Shown here in pieces: positions 50,906 through 60,555 of a DNA stretch of 64,000 nt; position 1 is the stretch's first letter, and each line of letters opens with the position of its first letter. The translations under genes were made by a program, and so were the position numbers. The stretch is taken from contig NZ_VFSD01000003.1 of the NCBI RefSeq assembly GCF_014332515.1, positions 248,001-312,000 of the forward strand. The letters run 5' to 3'. The stretch comes from Pontibacter beigongshangensis (GTDB taxonomy: Bacteria; Bacteroidota; Bacteroidia; Cytophagales; Hymenobacteraceae). Under the pieces are notes generated by a model that was not told the origin of the DNA, searched no databases, and saw nothing but the letters and a program-made list of their open reading frames with translations.

Positions 50906-51099
50906 TATTTTTTAAAATTCAAAATTAGAAATTCAAAATTAGAAATTCGGGGGAATCAGCATTTAGAAATTTTTTCCGTGGGTTTAGGGTCCTTAGTAGT
51001 ACGGATTCTGCGCAGGAAGTTTAACAGCGCATGCCCGGCAACCGTCTTAACCGCTACACCACCCGCTCAATTTCTAATTTTTAATTCATAATTTCTAAT
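50906..51099. other. Intergenic region with a possible tRNA relic
   Basis: Minus-strand sequence at about 50990-51070 begins with GCGGGTGGTGTAGCGGTTAA, resembling a tRNA D-arm and box A. No T-loop (GGTTCGA) or complete acceptor stem is visible, so it is at most a remnant. The rest is AT-rich spacer with repeated AAATTAGAAATTC words. Confidence 0.4.
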
Positions 51100-53343
51100 T
51101 TAACTGTGTATGCGCAGCTTGGCAAAGCTCAGCAGCAGGGTTTTCTCACCCACCTCGTCGAAGTTGATGATGGCTTTGGTACTGTTGCCCTGGGTGTCCA
51201 TTTTGGAAACGGTGCCGAAACCGAATTTGGGGTGCTCTACCTTCATGCCTGCGGCCAGTTTGGAGGTATCGCTGGGTGTAAAGTCGGCAGGGGCGGTGTA
51301 GTTGCTGGCCACCTGCTTGCGTGGCGGGGGGGGTATGAGGTTACTTGCACTGCTCTTGCGCTGCAGCACCTTTTCGAACATGCTGTTGCCCTGCACATCG
51401 CCGTACTTGAAGTTCAGGAAGCGGCTGTCGATCTCATCCACGAACCGGCTCTTTTCGCAGGCCCGCAGGTTACCCCACTGGTAGCGGCTGGTGGCATAGG
51501 TAAGGTACAGTTTTTTCTCGGCACGCGTAATGGCCACGTAGAATAGCCTCCGCTCTTCCTCCAGGTCGGCGCGGGAGTTCAGCATCATCTGGCTCGGGAA
51601 CAGGTTTTCTTCCATGCCCACGATAAACACGTTCTTAAACTCCAGTCCTTTGGCTGAGTGTATAGTCATGAGCGTCACGAACTCCCCGTCGTCATCGGCT
51701 TTGGTGTCGGCGTCGGTAATGAGCGCAATATCCTGCAGGAACGCCGACAAGGATTTGTCGTCCTTCTCAGGGTCGTCTACATATTCTTTTATACCGTTCA
51801 GCAGCTCCTGTATGTTTTCGTAGCGGGCGAGGCCCTCCACAGTTTTATCGGCATACAGGTCGTCTACAATGCCGGAGTGTTTGGCTACGTGCTTGGCTAC
51901 TTCGTAGGCGTCGCTGTTTTCGGCGATGCGGGCGAAGTCGCGGATCATGATCGAAAAATTCTCGATGGCCGTGCCTACCCGGTTGCCCAGGAACTCGGTT
52001 GCATTCTGCACCACTTCCCATACCGAATGGTTGATATCGTTGGCCGTAACAAACAGTTTCTGCTCAGTTGTCTCGCCAATGCCGCGTTTGGGATAGTTGA
52101 TAACCCGCCGCAGCGCCTGCTCGTCGTTCGGGTTCACCGTGAGGCGCAGATAGGCGATGAGGTCTTTTATTTCTTTGCGTTGGTAGAAGGAGAGGCCCCC
52201 GATGATCTTGTACTTGATGTTCATGCGGCGCAGGGCTTCCTCCATTGCCCGCGACTGTGCGTTGGTGCGGTACAGGATGGCAAAGTCGTCGTAGGAGAAG
52301 TGGTTGTTCATCTTCTCCTCAAAAATGGTGGTGGCCACCAGCTTGCCTTCCTCGTTGTCGGAGTTGGCTTTGATGACCTCGATCAGCGGACCTTCCTCGT
52401 TGTCGGTAAAAACGTCTTTGCGGAGCTGGGCCTGGTTGTTTTTGATAACAGAGTTGGCAGCATGCACAATGTTTTTGGTGGAGCGGTAGTTCTGCTCCAG
52501 CTTAAACACCTGCAGCTCCGGGTAGTCGCGCTCAAAGTTGAGGATGTTCTGGATGTCGGCACCACGGAAGGCGTAGATACTCTGCGCATCGTCGCCCACC
52601 ACCACAATATTGCGGTTCTGGGCTGCGAGCTTGCGCGTGATCAGGTACTGGGAATAGTTGGTATCCTGATACTCGTCCACCATCACGTATTTAAAGATGT
52701 TCTGGTATTTGTTCAGCGCATCGGGATGGTCTTTAAAGAGCACGTTGGTGTTGAAGAGCAGATCGTCGAAGTCCATGGCGCCGGCAGCGAAGCAGCGTTT
52801 CTGGTACATTTCGTAAATCTTGCCTATTTTCGGGCGCATGGCGGCCTCATCGTCGGCCTGGATAACCGGGTCGCTGAGGTACTGGCGCACCGAGATCAAT
52901 TTGTTTTTGGCAGAAGAGATACGGCCCAGCACCACGTTCGGCTTGTAGAGCTTATCGTCGAGGTTCATCTCTTTCACGATGTTCCGGATCAGCGTCTTGC
53001 TGTCGTCGGTATCGTAAATGGTGAAGCTTTTGGGATACCCGATCTTGTCGGCCTCTGCCCGCAGAATACGCGAGAACACGGAGTGGAAGGTGCCCATCCA
53101 GATGTTCTTCGCCTCGTTGCCGATCACCTTCTCGATACGGTGCCGCATTTCTTTGGCCGCCTTGTTGGTAAAGGTCAGTGCCAGAATGTTGAAAGGATCA
53201 ACCTGCTGACTGATCAGGTGGGCGATCCGGTAAGTAAGCACTCTTGTTTTGCCGGAGCCTGCACCGGCTATAATCATGGCGGGTCCTTCGGTATGAAGCA
53301 CTGCCGCCCGTTGCGACTCATTTAATAAACTGATATAATCCAT
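51100..53343 (-). CDS. UvrD/PcrA-family ATP-dependent DNA helicase
   Basis: This 747-residue SF1A helicase has Walker A AGAGSGKT (26-33), DEYQDTN, the VGDDAQSIYAFRGA motif, and VTLMTIHSAKGLEFKNVFIVGMEENLFP as motifs V/VI context. The C-terminal 60 residues form a Tudor-like domain (GMKVEHPKFGFGTVSKMDTQGN). It unwinds 3'-5' in excision repair or replication restart. PcrA-like length; symbol is not assigned because UvrD and PcrA cannot be separated by reading. Confidence 0.94.
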   Translation of the reverse strand: MDYISLLNESQRAAVLHTEGPAMIIAGAGSGKTRVLTYRIAHLISQQVDPFNILALTFTNKAAKEMRHRIEKVIGNEAKNIWMGTFHSVFSRILRAEADKIGYPKSFTIYDTDDSKTLIRNIVKEMNLDDKLYKPNVVLGRISSAKNKLISVRQYLSDPVIQADDEAAMRPKIGKIYEMYQKRCFAAGAMDFDDLLFNTNVLFKDHPDALNKYQNIFKYVMVDEYQDTNYSQYLITRKLAAQNRNIVVVGDDAQSIYAFRGADIQNILNFERDYPELQVFKLEQNYRSTKNIVHAANSVIKNNQAQLRKDVFTDNEEGPLIEVIKANSDNEEGKLVATTIFEEKMNNHFSYDDFAILYRTNAQSRAMEEALRRMNIKYKIIGGLSFYQRKEIKDLIAYLRLTVNPNDEQALRRVINYPKRGIGETTEQKLFVTANDINHSVWEVVQNATEFLGNRVGTAIENFSIMIRDFARIAENSDAYEVAKHVAKHSGIVDDLYADKTVEGLARYENIQELLNGIKEYVDDPEKDDKSLSAFLQDIALITDADTKADDDGEFVTLMTIHSAKGLEFKNVFIVGMEENLFPSQMMLNSRADLEEERRLFYVAITRAEKKLYLTYATSRYQWGNLRACEKSRFVDEIDSRFLNFKYGDVQGNSMFEKVLQRKSSASNLIPPPPRKQVASNYTAPADFTPSDTSKLAAGMKVEHPKFGFGTVSKMDTQGNSTKAIINFDEVGEKTLLLSFAKLRIHS

Positions 53344-53446
53344 TTCTTCTCTTCCGCGTGCGTCTTAAAATCAACGCAATTTACGAATACTAATCCGGAT
53401 TCAGAATGCTCTGTACAGAATTAGGTTGGGAGGCGCTGCTTTTGCG

Positions 53447-53478
53447 GAATTATTCCAATGAAATTGGCCCTCCGGAGG
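53447..53478 (-). repeat. Dispersed CTCCGGAG/AATAATT motif, copy 16
   Basis: On the minus strand it reads CCTCCGGAGGGCC, then AATTTCATTGGAATAATTC. Confidence 0.86.
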
Positions 53479-53537
53479 TTCTGCCGCTGTTTGTCTGAAC
53501 CCTGAATTGAAGGATTTCCTGGATGAACCTGATGACG

Positions 53538-53569
53538 GATTATTGGAATGAAAAAGCCCCTCAGGAGGC
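53538..53569 (-). repeat. Dispersed CTCCGGAG/AATAATT motif, copy 17
   Basis: On the minus strand it reads CCTCCTGAGGGGC, then TTTTTCATTCCAATAATCC. Confidence 0.84.
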
Positions 53570-53911
53570 TGTTTCGGCTGCCACTGCTACTGCTGCTCTT
53601 CAGGACTTCCTAGTCCGAAACAGCAAGGTAATTGGCAATGCGTGCTTATGCTTCTCCGAAGCAATGATAGTCGGAGACTCCCTGACATAAAAGAACATAG
53701 TCGAAAACTACGCCCGGCGGTGGGGGTGAGGCAGTTGCAAAATCAACCATTCAGCAACGAACAACCACCAAGCAGCAATTCAGGGAGGCAACAATTGGTA
53801 GTAAGGGGGTAAAATCGTTAATTTGTGGTGTGGTGTTTGATATCGGTATTAAGGTTAACGCCTTAGGTGCGGCCACAGCCACCTTTTTTAGTTTGTAGAT
53901 TTATCATTCCT

Positions 53912-55465
53912 ATGAAAAACCTGTTACTCCTGCTGTTCTTGTTTTCTTTACACCAACATGGGCTGGCACAGGCATTTCCTCCAGGCATGACGCCTGTTCA
54001 GAAGACTGTTCCTGTCAACTTAAAGGCCGCCGTGGGCTGGCGCTCCCCCGAAACGCAGGAAGCAGTGGCCCTTTACATTGCCTTGCAGCACGAGGCTGCC
54101 TACGCCAAGTTCCGGGAGGCTGTGGCCAATGGCGACAGCGATGCCTATTATTTTATGGGCCGCATGCAGCAGCACCGTGAACTGCGGTCTGCTTTACATC
54201 TAAGCGACTCTGTTGAACTCAAGAACCCCGAAGTATATTTCGCCGCTAACCGCGACTCTGCCCGCTACTACTACCAAAAAGCTGTACGGGGCAATTGCCT
54301 GCTGGGCCACCTGGGCCTGGCCGAGCTGATGACCCTGAAAAGTGTGGACGACGAAGAGCAGTTTAAACGCCACATGAAGAGCGCTTCAGTCGACATAAAG
54401 GAAAAAGCGGCGGCAGGAGATGCCTTCTGTAACCGCATTCTGGGCAGCATGTTCTACAACGGCTTTGGGGAGCGGGAGGACAAGGCGAAGGCATTCCAGT
54501 ATTTCAATAAGGCGGCCGCCCAGAACGACGTAGTTTCCTATGGCTACCTAGGCAGCCTGTACATGGAGGGAGAGGGTGTAGCCAAAGATAGAGACAAGGC
54601 TTTTTACTGGTTCAAAAAAGGCGCAGAGGCCGGCGACCGGGAGGCCAGCTACTCGCTGGGCCTGTTTTATGAGGAAGGCCAGCGAGGAAAATCAGACCTG
54701 CGGGAGGCGCTGAAATGGTACAAGCGCGCCATGGAAAAAGGCAGCATGATGGCCTACGAGCAGCTGAAGCAACTCGATGAAAGCCCGGAGTCTAAACTGC
54801 TGCTCGGTGCCATGGACCGAAACCCTGACCTGATCGCCAGGGCCGTGGAACTGGGGGCCAATGTGAATTGCTCGCATAACCCACAGGGCTTCGATATCGA
54901 TTTTAAGGGGCGAACACCGCTCATGCATGCCCTGTACCTGCCGCACCTGATGGAAGGCTACGGCACAGTATATCATCCGGAGGTCAGGCTGGAGGCATTT
55001 CGTTACCTGCTGCAGCATGGAGCCGACATTCACCAGACAGACGAGGATGGCAAAACACCGCTCATGTTTGTAGTGAGCGGCACCAGGGTAAATTCCGAGG
55101 CATTTGAAAAGGAACAGCTGCACTTGCTCGACACGCTGATAGCTTTGGGTGCTGATCCGAATACCAGAGACCTGAAGGGAAATACTGCCCTGATGTATGT
55201 GCTGGAGTTTGGCAAAGGGCAGGGCATGGCCGAAATACAGCGGTTATTGGAGGCAGGGGCAGAGATAAACGCGCAGAACGAGGAGGGCAAGTCGGCACTC
55301 ATGCTGGCCTGCGACCTGAACCTGAGCAACGAGATGATTCTGCTGCTCCTTTCTGCCGGAGCAGACCCTAAATTACTGGATAAGGCGGGTAAGGCAGCTA
55401 TCCAGTTTACCAGGCGCGATAACATTAGAAATATGCTGTTAGCTGCCGGTTCGCCGGAGTTTTAG
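53912..55465 (+). CDS. Secreted Sel1-repeat plus ankyrin-repeat protein, 517 aa
   Basis: The frame opens at 53867, but the ATG at 53912 begins a signal peptide (MKNLLLLLFLFSLHQHGLAQ). The N-terminal half carries Sel1-like repeats (KAFQYFNKAAAQNDVVSYGYLGSLY and AFYWFKKGAEAGDREASYSLG). The C-terminal half carries ankyrin repeats (GRTPLMHALYLPHL, GADIHQTDEDGKTPLMFVVSG, LIALGADPNTRDLKGNTALMYVLE, GAEINAQNEEGKSALMLACDL). Both modules mediate protein binding. The combination in a single exported protein is unusual; partner unknown. Confidence 0.9.
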   Translation: MKNLLLLLFLFSLHQHGLAQAFPPGMTPVQKTVPVNLKAAVGWRSPETQEAVALYIALQHEAAYAKFREAVANGDSDAYYFMGRMQQHRELRSALHLSDSVELKNPEVYFAANRDSARYYYQKAVRGNCLLGHLGLAELMTLKSVDDEEQFKRHMKSASVDIKEKAAAGDAFCNRILGSMFYNGFGEREDKAKAFQYFNKAAAQNDVVSYGYLGSLYMEGEGVAKDRDKAFYWFKKGAEAGDREASYSLGLFYEEGQRGKSDLREALKWYKRAMEKGSMMAYEQLKQLDESPESKLLLGAMDRNPDLIARAVELGANVNCSHNPQGFDIDFKGRTPLMHALYLPHLMEGYGTVYHPEVRLEAFRYLLQHGADIHQTDEDGKTPLMFVVSGTRVNSEAFEKEQLHLLDTLIALGADPNTRDLKGNTALMYVLEFGKGQGMAEIQRLLEAGAEINAQNEEGKSALMLACDLNLSNEMILLLLSAGADPKLLDKAGKAAIQFTRRDNIRNMLLAAGSPEF

Positions 55466-55532
55466 GCGTCTACTCATGTTTTGCTGAGGCAGTGTGCTAG
55501 CAAAAAGCCGCCTTCCTAAACTATTTTCTGTC

Positions 55533-55540
55533 TAACTTTG
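55533..55540 (+). promoter_or_regulatory. -7 box for the DUF3109 gene
   Basis: TAACTTTG matches TAnnTTTG and lies 73 bp ahead of the ATG at 55614. Confidence 0.5.
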
Positions 55541-55613
55541 TCTTTCGTTTTAAGCAGCGGCCATTGGTAGCGGCACCCATATTTTATATTACTGATTTCT
55601 CCATAGCAAGCAC

Positions 55614-56189
55614 ATGATAGTTCTCCAGAATACCGTAATTAGTGATGATGTACGCGATAATTTTTTCGTTTGCAATTTAGAAAAGTGCAAAGGGGCCTGC
55701 TGCGTGGAAGGAGACCTGGGAGCGCCGCTCGACGAAGAGGAACTGCCGATTCTGGAGCAGCACTACGACAAGATCATGCCTTACATGAGCGAGGCCGGCA
55801 AGCAGGCTATCGCTGAGCAGGGCGTGTATATTAAAGACTGGGAAGGTGATTTTTCTACCCCCACCATTGGCGACAGGGAGTGCGCCTATGCGCTTTATGA
55901 TGCAGCCGGGACCTTGAAATGCGCCATAGAGCAGGCTTACCTGGATGGCGTGATCGACTGGAAAAAACCGATCTCCTGCCACCTGTACCCTATCCGCATC
56001 ACCAAATACGATGGTTTCGATGCGCTTAACTACGACCGCTGGGGCATTTGCAGCAGTGCCTGCAGCTTCGGCGCTGACCTGGGTGTGCGCGTGTACCAGT
56101 TCCTGAAGGAACCGCTTATCCGCAAGTATGGCGAAGGCTGGTATACCGAACTGGAGCAGCTGATGGAAGCAGAGGAGAGCAGCCGTTAG
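55614..56189 (+). CDS. DUF3109 (YkgJ-like Cys-cluster) protein
   Basis: This 191-residue protein has the family Cys clusters: [20 protein letters not shown], then [34 protein letters not shown] and [10 protein letters not shown]. Conserved Cys suggest a metal or Fe-S site, as proposed for the YkgJ-like Zn/Fe-binding group. Function unknown. Motif copy 18 follows the stop by 28 bp in terminator-like orientation. Confidence 0.93.
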   Translation: MIVLQNTVISDDVRDNFFVCNLEKCKGACCVEGDLGAPLDEEELPILEQHYDKIMPYMSEAGKQAIAEQGVYIKDWEGDFSTPTIGDRECAYALYDAAGTLKCAIEQAYLDGVIDWKKPISCHLYPIRITKYDGFDALNYDRWGICSSACSFGADLGVRVYQFLKEPLIRKYGEGWYTELEQLMEAEESSR

Positions 56190-56216
56190 CCGTTTGAATC
56201 TGGCTGGCAGGTAACT

Positions 56217-56249
56217 GGCTCCGGAAGACCCTTTTTATTCGAATAATTC
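56217..56249 (+). repeat. Dispersed CTCCGGAG/AATAATT motif, copy 18
   Basis: It reads GGCTCCGGAAGACC, then CTTTTTATTCGAATAATTC. It lies just downstream of the DUF3109 gene and could act as its terminator. Confidence 0.82.
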
Positions 56250-56268
56250 AGTTTTTATGGCGGCAGCC

Positions 56269-57327
56269 CTATTTGCGTCTGGCAATGATGATCTTTGTTC
56301 TTCGGATTTGCCTTGTTGCCAGGTACTGCAGTTTTTCGTTATACAGTAGCCAGCCACCTACGGCGCCTACTATACAACCAGTCAAGATGTGGGTAAAGCG
56401 GGCCAGGATTAAGGCGGTGGGGTCTTCTGTGAGTGCTGCCCCGGACTCTGCCAAGAAAATGGTTAGTATAGTGATGAAAATGACTGCCAGGCCATAGTTG
56501 CGAACCACCAGGAACTCCACAACAGTTTGCAGCAAAATGATGCCGACGCAAAGCAGCAGGAGCGAGGGGCTAAGCAACAGGATTCCCCAGGTAATGACAA
56601 GCCCCAGAAACGTACCTATTACCCGCTGAATGCTCCGTTGCCATACATGCTTTACGCTGATGCCCTGCATGACGGCGGCACAGGAGGTCGGGACCCAGTA
56701 TGATTTTTCGAGCTCCAGCAGGTTGGCAATTAACAGCGAAAGCCCCACAAAGAAACCAAACGTGACTGACTCGGTGAAGTTGACATAGGGGTTTTTGCTG
56801 AGAGTGATCGTCTCGTGTGTCGCCTTTGATCTTTTAAGGGTTACCAGACTGTATACAAACCCGAGCAGGCACGAGATCATGGTTCCTATTCCTATCAGGC
56901 CGATCTGGTGCGGAACAGTTGCCAGGTCGTGGGGTAGCGTAATGGCCACGGACGCCAGCATGATAAAGAAAAAATTGCCCGGTGGGCGCATCATCTGCAG
57001 GTAATAGATTCCCAAGTGCACCGCAAAGGCATAAAGGCCCAGTACTAGCGCCGCCACATAAGGATCGAAGCCAAACACAACCCCCACCGAGAACGATACG
57101 AGGATGCCGAAGGAGCAGGTCATCAAAATCATCATCCGTTTGGCAATCTGCTGCGATTGGATGTAAAGGATCACCAAGGCAGCCATGGAGGCCAGCTTTC
57201 CATCCTGCAGGTGATCGGTGTAGTAGCCCGCCAGTACCGGAATGCCCACACAAAGCCCTGCCAGCACAGGCAAATGCCATTTCCTGTCTGTCTTTCTAAG
57301 TTCAAAAAGCTGTTTGAGTGGCTCCAC
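56269..57327 (-). CDS. FUSC-family membrane protein
   Basis: This 352-residue protein has two sets of membrane helices: HLPVLAGLCVGIPVLAGYYTD through LVILYIQSQQIAKRMMIL, and a second set VTFGFFVGLSLLIANLLELEKSYWVPTSCAAVMQGISVKHVWQRSIQRVIGTFLGL, the FUSC_2 hallmark. These are fusaric-acid-resistance type exporters. Substrate unknown. It is convergent with the DUF3109 gene. Confidence 0.85.
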   Translation of the reverse strand: MEPLKQLFELRKTDRKWHLPVLAGLCVGIPVLAGYYTDHLQDGKLASMAALVILYIQSQQIAKRMMILMTCSFGILVSFSVGVVFGFDPYVAALVLGLYAFAVHLGIYYLQMMRPPGNFFFIMLASVAITLPHDLATVPHQIGLIGIGTMISCLLGFVYSLVTLKRSKATHETITLSKNPYVNFTESVTFGFFVGLSLLIANLLELEKSYWVPTSCAAVMQGISVKHVWQRSIQRVIGTFLGLVITWGILLLSPSLLLLCVGIILLQTVVEFLVVRNYGLAVIFITILTIFLAESGAALTEDPTALILARFTHILTGCIVGAVGGWLLYNEKLQYLATRQIRRTKIIIARRK

Positions 57328-57818
57328 GCGCTCTTCTTATGCCAAGGGTAAATGCTGCCTTTGTCTTAGGTATCCTACGCACTTCTTCAACATCTGGTAT
57401 AGCCAGCCTTCCATAAAGGCCACAATCTTACCGGTTCGTGCAGCGCCCTAGTACAGGCGTAACTTCAAAGAGCGAAAGAAGTAGGCGTTCCGGCCCCTGA
57501 CTTCCATGCCACGGCCACTTGCTGCCTAGAGGAACCTAGGAGAAGGAAAGCACCCGGGAGGAGCACTCTATGCCTATAAATTAACTAAAAGCAAGATAAC
57601 AGGACGTGCAACTAAAGAGAGATATGGAGGGTGTTTTTTAATTGAACAATGCAAAGATCAGGAATTGCGCTTTGCAGAAAGCATAGCCGACAGAATTACG
57701 GTGCAAAAGTATTTTGCTGTTCTTCCAAAATATTTTCCTGTTCAGAAGTCTGGGTCGGTGCCAGGGGAATAAAAATCTCCGGCCTATCAGTGCCGGAGAT
57801 TTGTATTAAGGGCTCTTC
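57328..57818. other. Intergenic region, 491 bp
   Basis: It holds upstream sequence of the FUSC gene and the accC terminator (57771-57803). No other gene is supported. Confidence 0.6.
57771..57803 (-). terminator. accC terminator
   Basis: AAATCTCCGGC pairs with GCCGGAGATTT around an 8-nt loop, with an A-run that becomes U-run on the minus strand. It lies about 16 bp beyond the accC stop. Confidence 0.85.
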
Positions 57819-59165
57819 CTATTTTAACGAACTAAAGTCAAACGTGTCCAGGAAAGCAGTCGTGAAGTTGCCGGCCTTAAACTCCGGGTCGTCCATCAGT
57901 TTCAAGTGGAATGGAACGGTTGTATGGACACCTTCAATCACGAACTCGCTCAGGGCGCGTTTCATCTTTACCAGAGCCTCCTCCCGCGTTTGCGCACTCA
58001 CGATCAGCTTGGCAATCATGGAGTCGTAGTTGGAGGGGATGGTATAGCCGGAGTACACATGCGAGTCTACGCGAACGCCGTGACCACCCGGCATGTGCAG
58101 GTTGGTGATCTTGCCGGGCGAGGGGCGGAAGTTATTTTTCACGTCCTCTGCGTTGATGCGGCACTCTATGGCGTGCATTTTCGGATAATAGTTCTTGCCG
58201 GTTAGTTTATGGCCGGCGGCTACCTTTATCTGCTCCTTTATCAGGTCGTAATCAATAACCTCTTCCGTGATAGGATGCTCCACCTGAATACGGGTGTTCA
58301 TCTCCATAAAGTAGAAGTCGCGGTTCTTATCTACCAGGAACTCAATAGTGCCCACGCCCTCATAGCTGATAGCCATGGCGCCGGCAATGGCTGCCTGGCC
58401 CATTCGCTCGCGCAGATCATCGGTAATGAAAGGGGATGGGGTCTCCTCCACCAGTTTCTGATGCCGGCGCTGGATGGAGCAGTCGCGCTCCGACAGGTGC
58501 GCTACCTGACCATGCTGGTCTCCGATCAGCTGAATCTCGATGTGGCGGGGTTCCTCAATATATTTCTCAAGGTAAAGCCCTTCGTTGCCGAACGATGCCT
58601 TGGCCTCTGCACGGGCGTCGTTCCAGGCTTTGCTAAACTCTTCGTCGCTGCGCACAATGCGCATGCCTTTGCCGCCGCCACCGGCTGTGGCTTTCAGAAT
58701 AACAGGGTATTTGCTCTTTCGGGCTATTTTCAGACCTTCCTCCAGGGAGTTCAGCAAACCGTCGGAACCGGGAATAGTGGGTACTCCTGCCTTCTTCATG
58801 GTTGCCTTCGCCGAAGACTTGTCGCCCATGGAGTTGATCATTTCGGGGGTCGCCCCAATAAATTTGATATGGTTTTCGGCGCAGATCCGCGAAAATTCGG
58901 CGTTTTCAGACAAAAAGCCATAACCCGGGTGAATGGCGTCCGCATTCGTTATTTCAGCTGCGGCGATCAGGTTCGGGATGTTGAGGTAAGATAAGGCGCT
59001 GGCCGCAGGACCGATACAAACAGCTTCGTCGGCAAAACGTACATGCAGGCTCTCCTTGTCGGCAGTAGAATACACGGCTACCGTTTTAATACCCATCTCT
59101 TTGCACGTGCGGATGATGCGAAGGGCAATCTCTCCCCGATTGGCAATTAGTATTTTTTTAAACAT
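57819..59165 (-). CDS. accC: Acetyl-CoA carboxylase, biotin carboxylase subunit
   Basis: This 448-residue protein is a full biotin carboxylase: [25 protein letters not shown] at the N-terminus, [13 protein letters not shown], the Gly-rich AGGGGKGMR loop of the ATP-grasp domain, and [14 protein letters not shown] in the active site. It carboxylates biotin on AccB using ATP and bicarbonate, the first half of malonyl-CoA synthesis. It is last in the efp-accB-accC operon. Confidence 0.97.
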   Translation of the reverse strand: MFKKILIANRGEIALRIIRTCKEMGIKTVAVYSTADKESLHVRFADEAVCIGPAASALSYLNIPNLIAAAEITNADAIHPGYGFLSENAEFSRICAENHIKFIGATPEMINSMGDKSSAKATMKKAGVPTIPGSDGLLNSLEEGLKIARKSKYPVILKATAGGGGKGMRIVRSDEEFSKAWNDARAEAKASFGNEGLYLEKYIEEPRHIEIQLIGDQHGQVAHLSERDCSIQRRHQKLVEETPSPFITDDLRERMGQAAIAGAMAISYEGVGTIEFLVDKNRDFYFMEMNTRIQVEHPITEEVIDYDLIKEQIKVAAGHKLTGKNYYPKMHAIECRINAEDVKNNFRPSPGKITNLHMPGGHGVRVDSHVYSGYTIPSNYDSMIAKLIVSAQTREEALVKMKRALSEFVIEGVHTTVPFHLKLMDDPEFKAGNFTTAFLDTFDFSSLK

Positions 59166-59318
59166 TGTATGAATGTGCTGATGAATTGATGAGTTAATGT
59201 GCTGGTTAAAAATCTGAAAATGAATATGCTAATGCTGTTGAACTCAATTTAGGTGAAGAGGCAACATGCCTGCCCCACATTCATCCGGTCCGCATTAGCA
59301 CATTAACAAATTAGCACA

Positions 59319-59813
59319 TTAGCTAGGATCTACCAGAAACAGGGGCTGGTCGTACTCTACAGGGGAGGCATTGTCTACGAGCACCTTCACTATTTTACCA
59401 GATACCTCCGATTCGATTTCGTTGAAGAGTTTCATGGCTTCGATGATACAGATCACCTGTCCTTTTTTCACCTCGTCGCCCACGTTCACAAACAAGGGCG
59501 CTTCCGGGCTGGAGGAGCGGTAGAAAGTGCCTATCATGGGGGCTTTTATGGTTATGTACCTGCTTTCTTCGCTGGCAGCTGCCGGGGCGGCAGGGGCGGG
59601 GACAAGGGTTGGGCCAGGCTGTGGGGCCGGAGCAGCAGGGGCTGGCGCATGGGGCTGTGCCGGAGCGGAAGACGAGTTGTCTTTTACGTATTTTACCTTC
59701 TGGTCCGGGTCACGCTTTACCGATATCTTAAACTCTTCTGTCTCGATATTAACTTTGTTCAGCCCCGATTTGGCGATAAAGTCAATAAGGTCCTGGATTT
59801 CTTTAGCTTTCAT
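59319..59813 (-). CDS. accB: Acetyl-CoA carboxylase biotin carboxyl carrier protein
   Basis: This 164-residue protein has an N-terminal helical part, a Pro/Ala-rich linker (about 48-80), and a biotinyl domain with the EAMKLFNEIESE motif; Lys128 is the biotin attachment site. It carries carboxybiotin between AccC and the carboxyltransferase. It lies 2 bp after efp and 153 bp ahead of accC in the operon. Confidence 0.97.
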   Translation of the reverse strand: MKAKEIQDLIDFIAKSGLNKVNIETEEFKISVKRDPDQKVKYVKDNSSSAPAQPHAPAPAAPAPQPGPTLVPAPAAPAAASEESRYITIKAPMIGTFYRSSSPEAPLFVNVGDEVKKGQVICIIEAMKLFNEIESEVSGKIVKVLVDNASPVEYDQPLFLVDPS

Positions 59814-59815
59814 TG

Positions 59816-60379
59816 TTATTTTACTCTCTCTGCGTAAGAATAAGTGCGTGTATCAACTTTTATTTTTTCGTCCTGGCCAATAAACAGGGGCACCTGAATA
59901 GTGGCTCCTGTCTCTACGATGGCTGGTTTAGATGCGTTGGTAGCAGTGTCGCCTTTAAGGCCGGGTTCTGTATAAGTTATCGTCAGCTCCACAAATGCGG
60001 GCAACTCGCAGGTAAGCGGAGTTTCTGTTTCGGCATGGAAAAGAATGGTCACTTCCTGGCCTTCCTTCATCAGGTCAGCAAACGGAACCAGCTTTTCTTC
60101 CAGGGCTACCTGCTCAAAGCTGCTCAAATCCATAAAGTTATAGCCAAAGTCGTCTTTGTAGATAAATTGGTGAGGCCGCTGCTCTACCCGGGCCGTGCTA
60201 ATTTTATGACCGGCAGAAAAAGTGTTGTCTAAAACTTTTCCGGTTTTAATGTTCTTGAGTTTTGTTCTTACGAAAGCTGGGCCTTTGCCTGGTTTCACAT
60301 GCTGGAATTCAGTTACGATATACAAATCGTTGTTGAACTCTATGCACAAGCCATTTCTAATGTCAGCTGTGGTTGCCAT
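59816..60379 (-). CDS. efp: Elongation factor P
   Basis: The frame opens at 60445, but ATG 60379 gives the standard start (MATTADIRNGLCIEFNNDLY) and a 187-residue length. The modifiable Lys loop reads KPGKGPAFVR, followed by KLKNIKTGKVLDNTF. EF-P relieves ribosome stalling at polyproline. The stop is 2 bp from accB, an arrangement common in Bacteroidota. A -7 box lies upstream at 60447-60454. Confidence 0.96.
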   Translation of the reverse strand: MATTADIRNGLCIEFNNDLYIVTEFQHVKPGKGPAFVRTKLKNIKTGKVLDNTFSAGHKISTARVEQRPHQFIYKDDFGYNFMDLSSFEQVALEEKLVPFADLMKEGQEVTILFHAETETPLTCELPAFVELTITYTEPGLKGDTATNASKPAIVETGATIQVPLFIGQDEKIKVDTRTYSYAERVK

Positions 60380-60446
60380 AGTGTGTTTGAGTAATGTAGT
60401 AGATATATAAAGGATAAAAGTATAGCTGAAATCGCTGTCTTGCAAG

Positions 60447-60454
60447 CAAAGTTA
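60447..60454 (-). promoter_or_regulatory. -7 box for the efp-accB-accC operon
   Basis: On the minus strand TAACTTTG matches TAnnTTTG, 68 bp ahead of the efp ATG. Confidence 0.6.
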
Positions 60455-60517
60455 GTCAATAACCTGAAAATGTTGTTAAAAACAGAAGAAATCCTTCGTT
60501 GCCGCTCCTGTCCACAG

Positions 60518-60555
60518 CCTGCTCCTGTGGCGGCCGCCCCCGCCACAGGAGCAGG
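60518..60555. repeat. GC-rich perfect hairpin
   Basis: CCTGCTCCTGTGGCGG (60518-60533) pairs perfectly with 60540-60555 around a 6-nt loop. A second hairpin, AGGTGCTG with CAGCACCT, follows at 60592-60615. Confidence 0.8.

Larger units (their letters stand above)
53447..53569 (-). mobile_element. Composite element D, direct-repeat type
   Basis: On the minus strand this reads motif copy 17, then a spacer, then motif copy 16, with the motifs in direct orientation. The spacer contains CATCAGGTTCATCCAGGA and GGTTCAGACAAACAG, the same words and order as element C. Confidence 0.78.
53344..53911. other. Intergenic region with composite element D, 568 bp
   Basis: It contains element D (53447-53569). 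The remaining part has promoter-like AT-rich sequence for the divergent genes; no other feature is evident. Confidence 0.65.

Noticed and set aside
57626..57650. Possible 20th copy of the dispersed motif (GGAGGGTGTTTTTTAATTGAAC)
   Set aside because: The palindrome is missing and AATAATT is replaced by AACAAT, so it is too weak to count.
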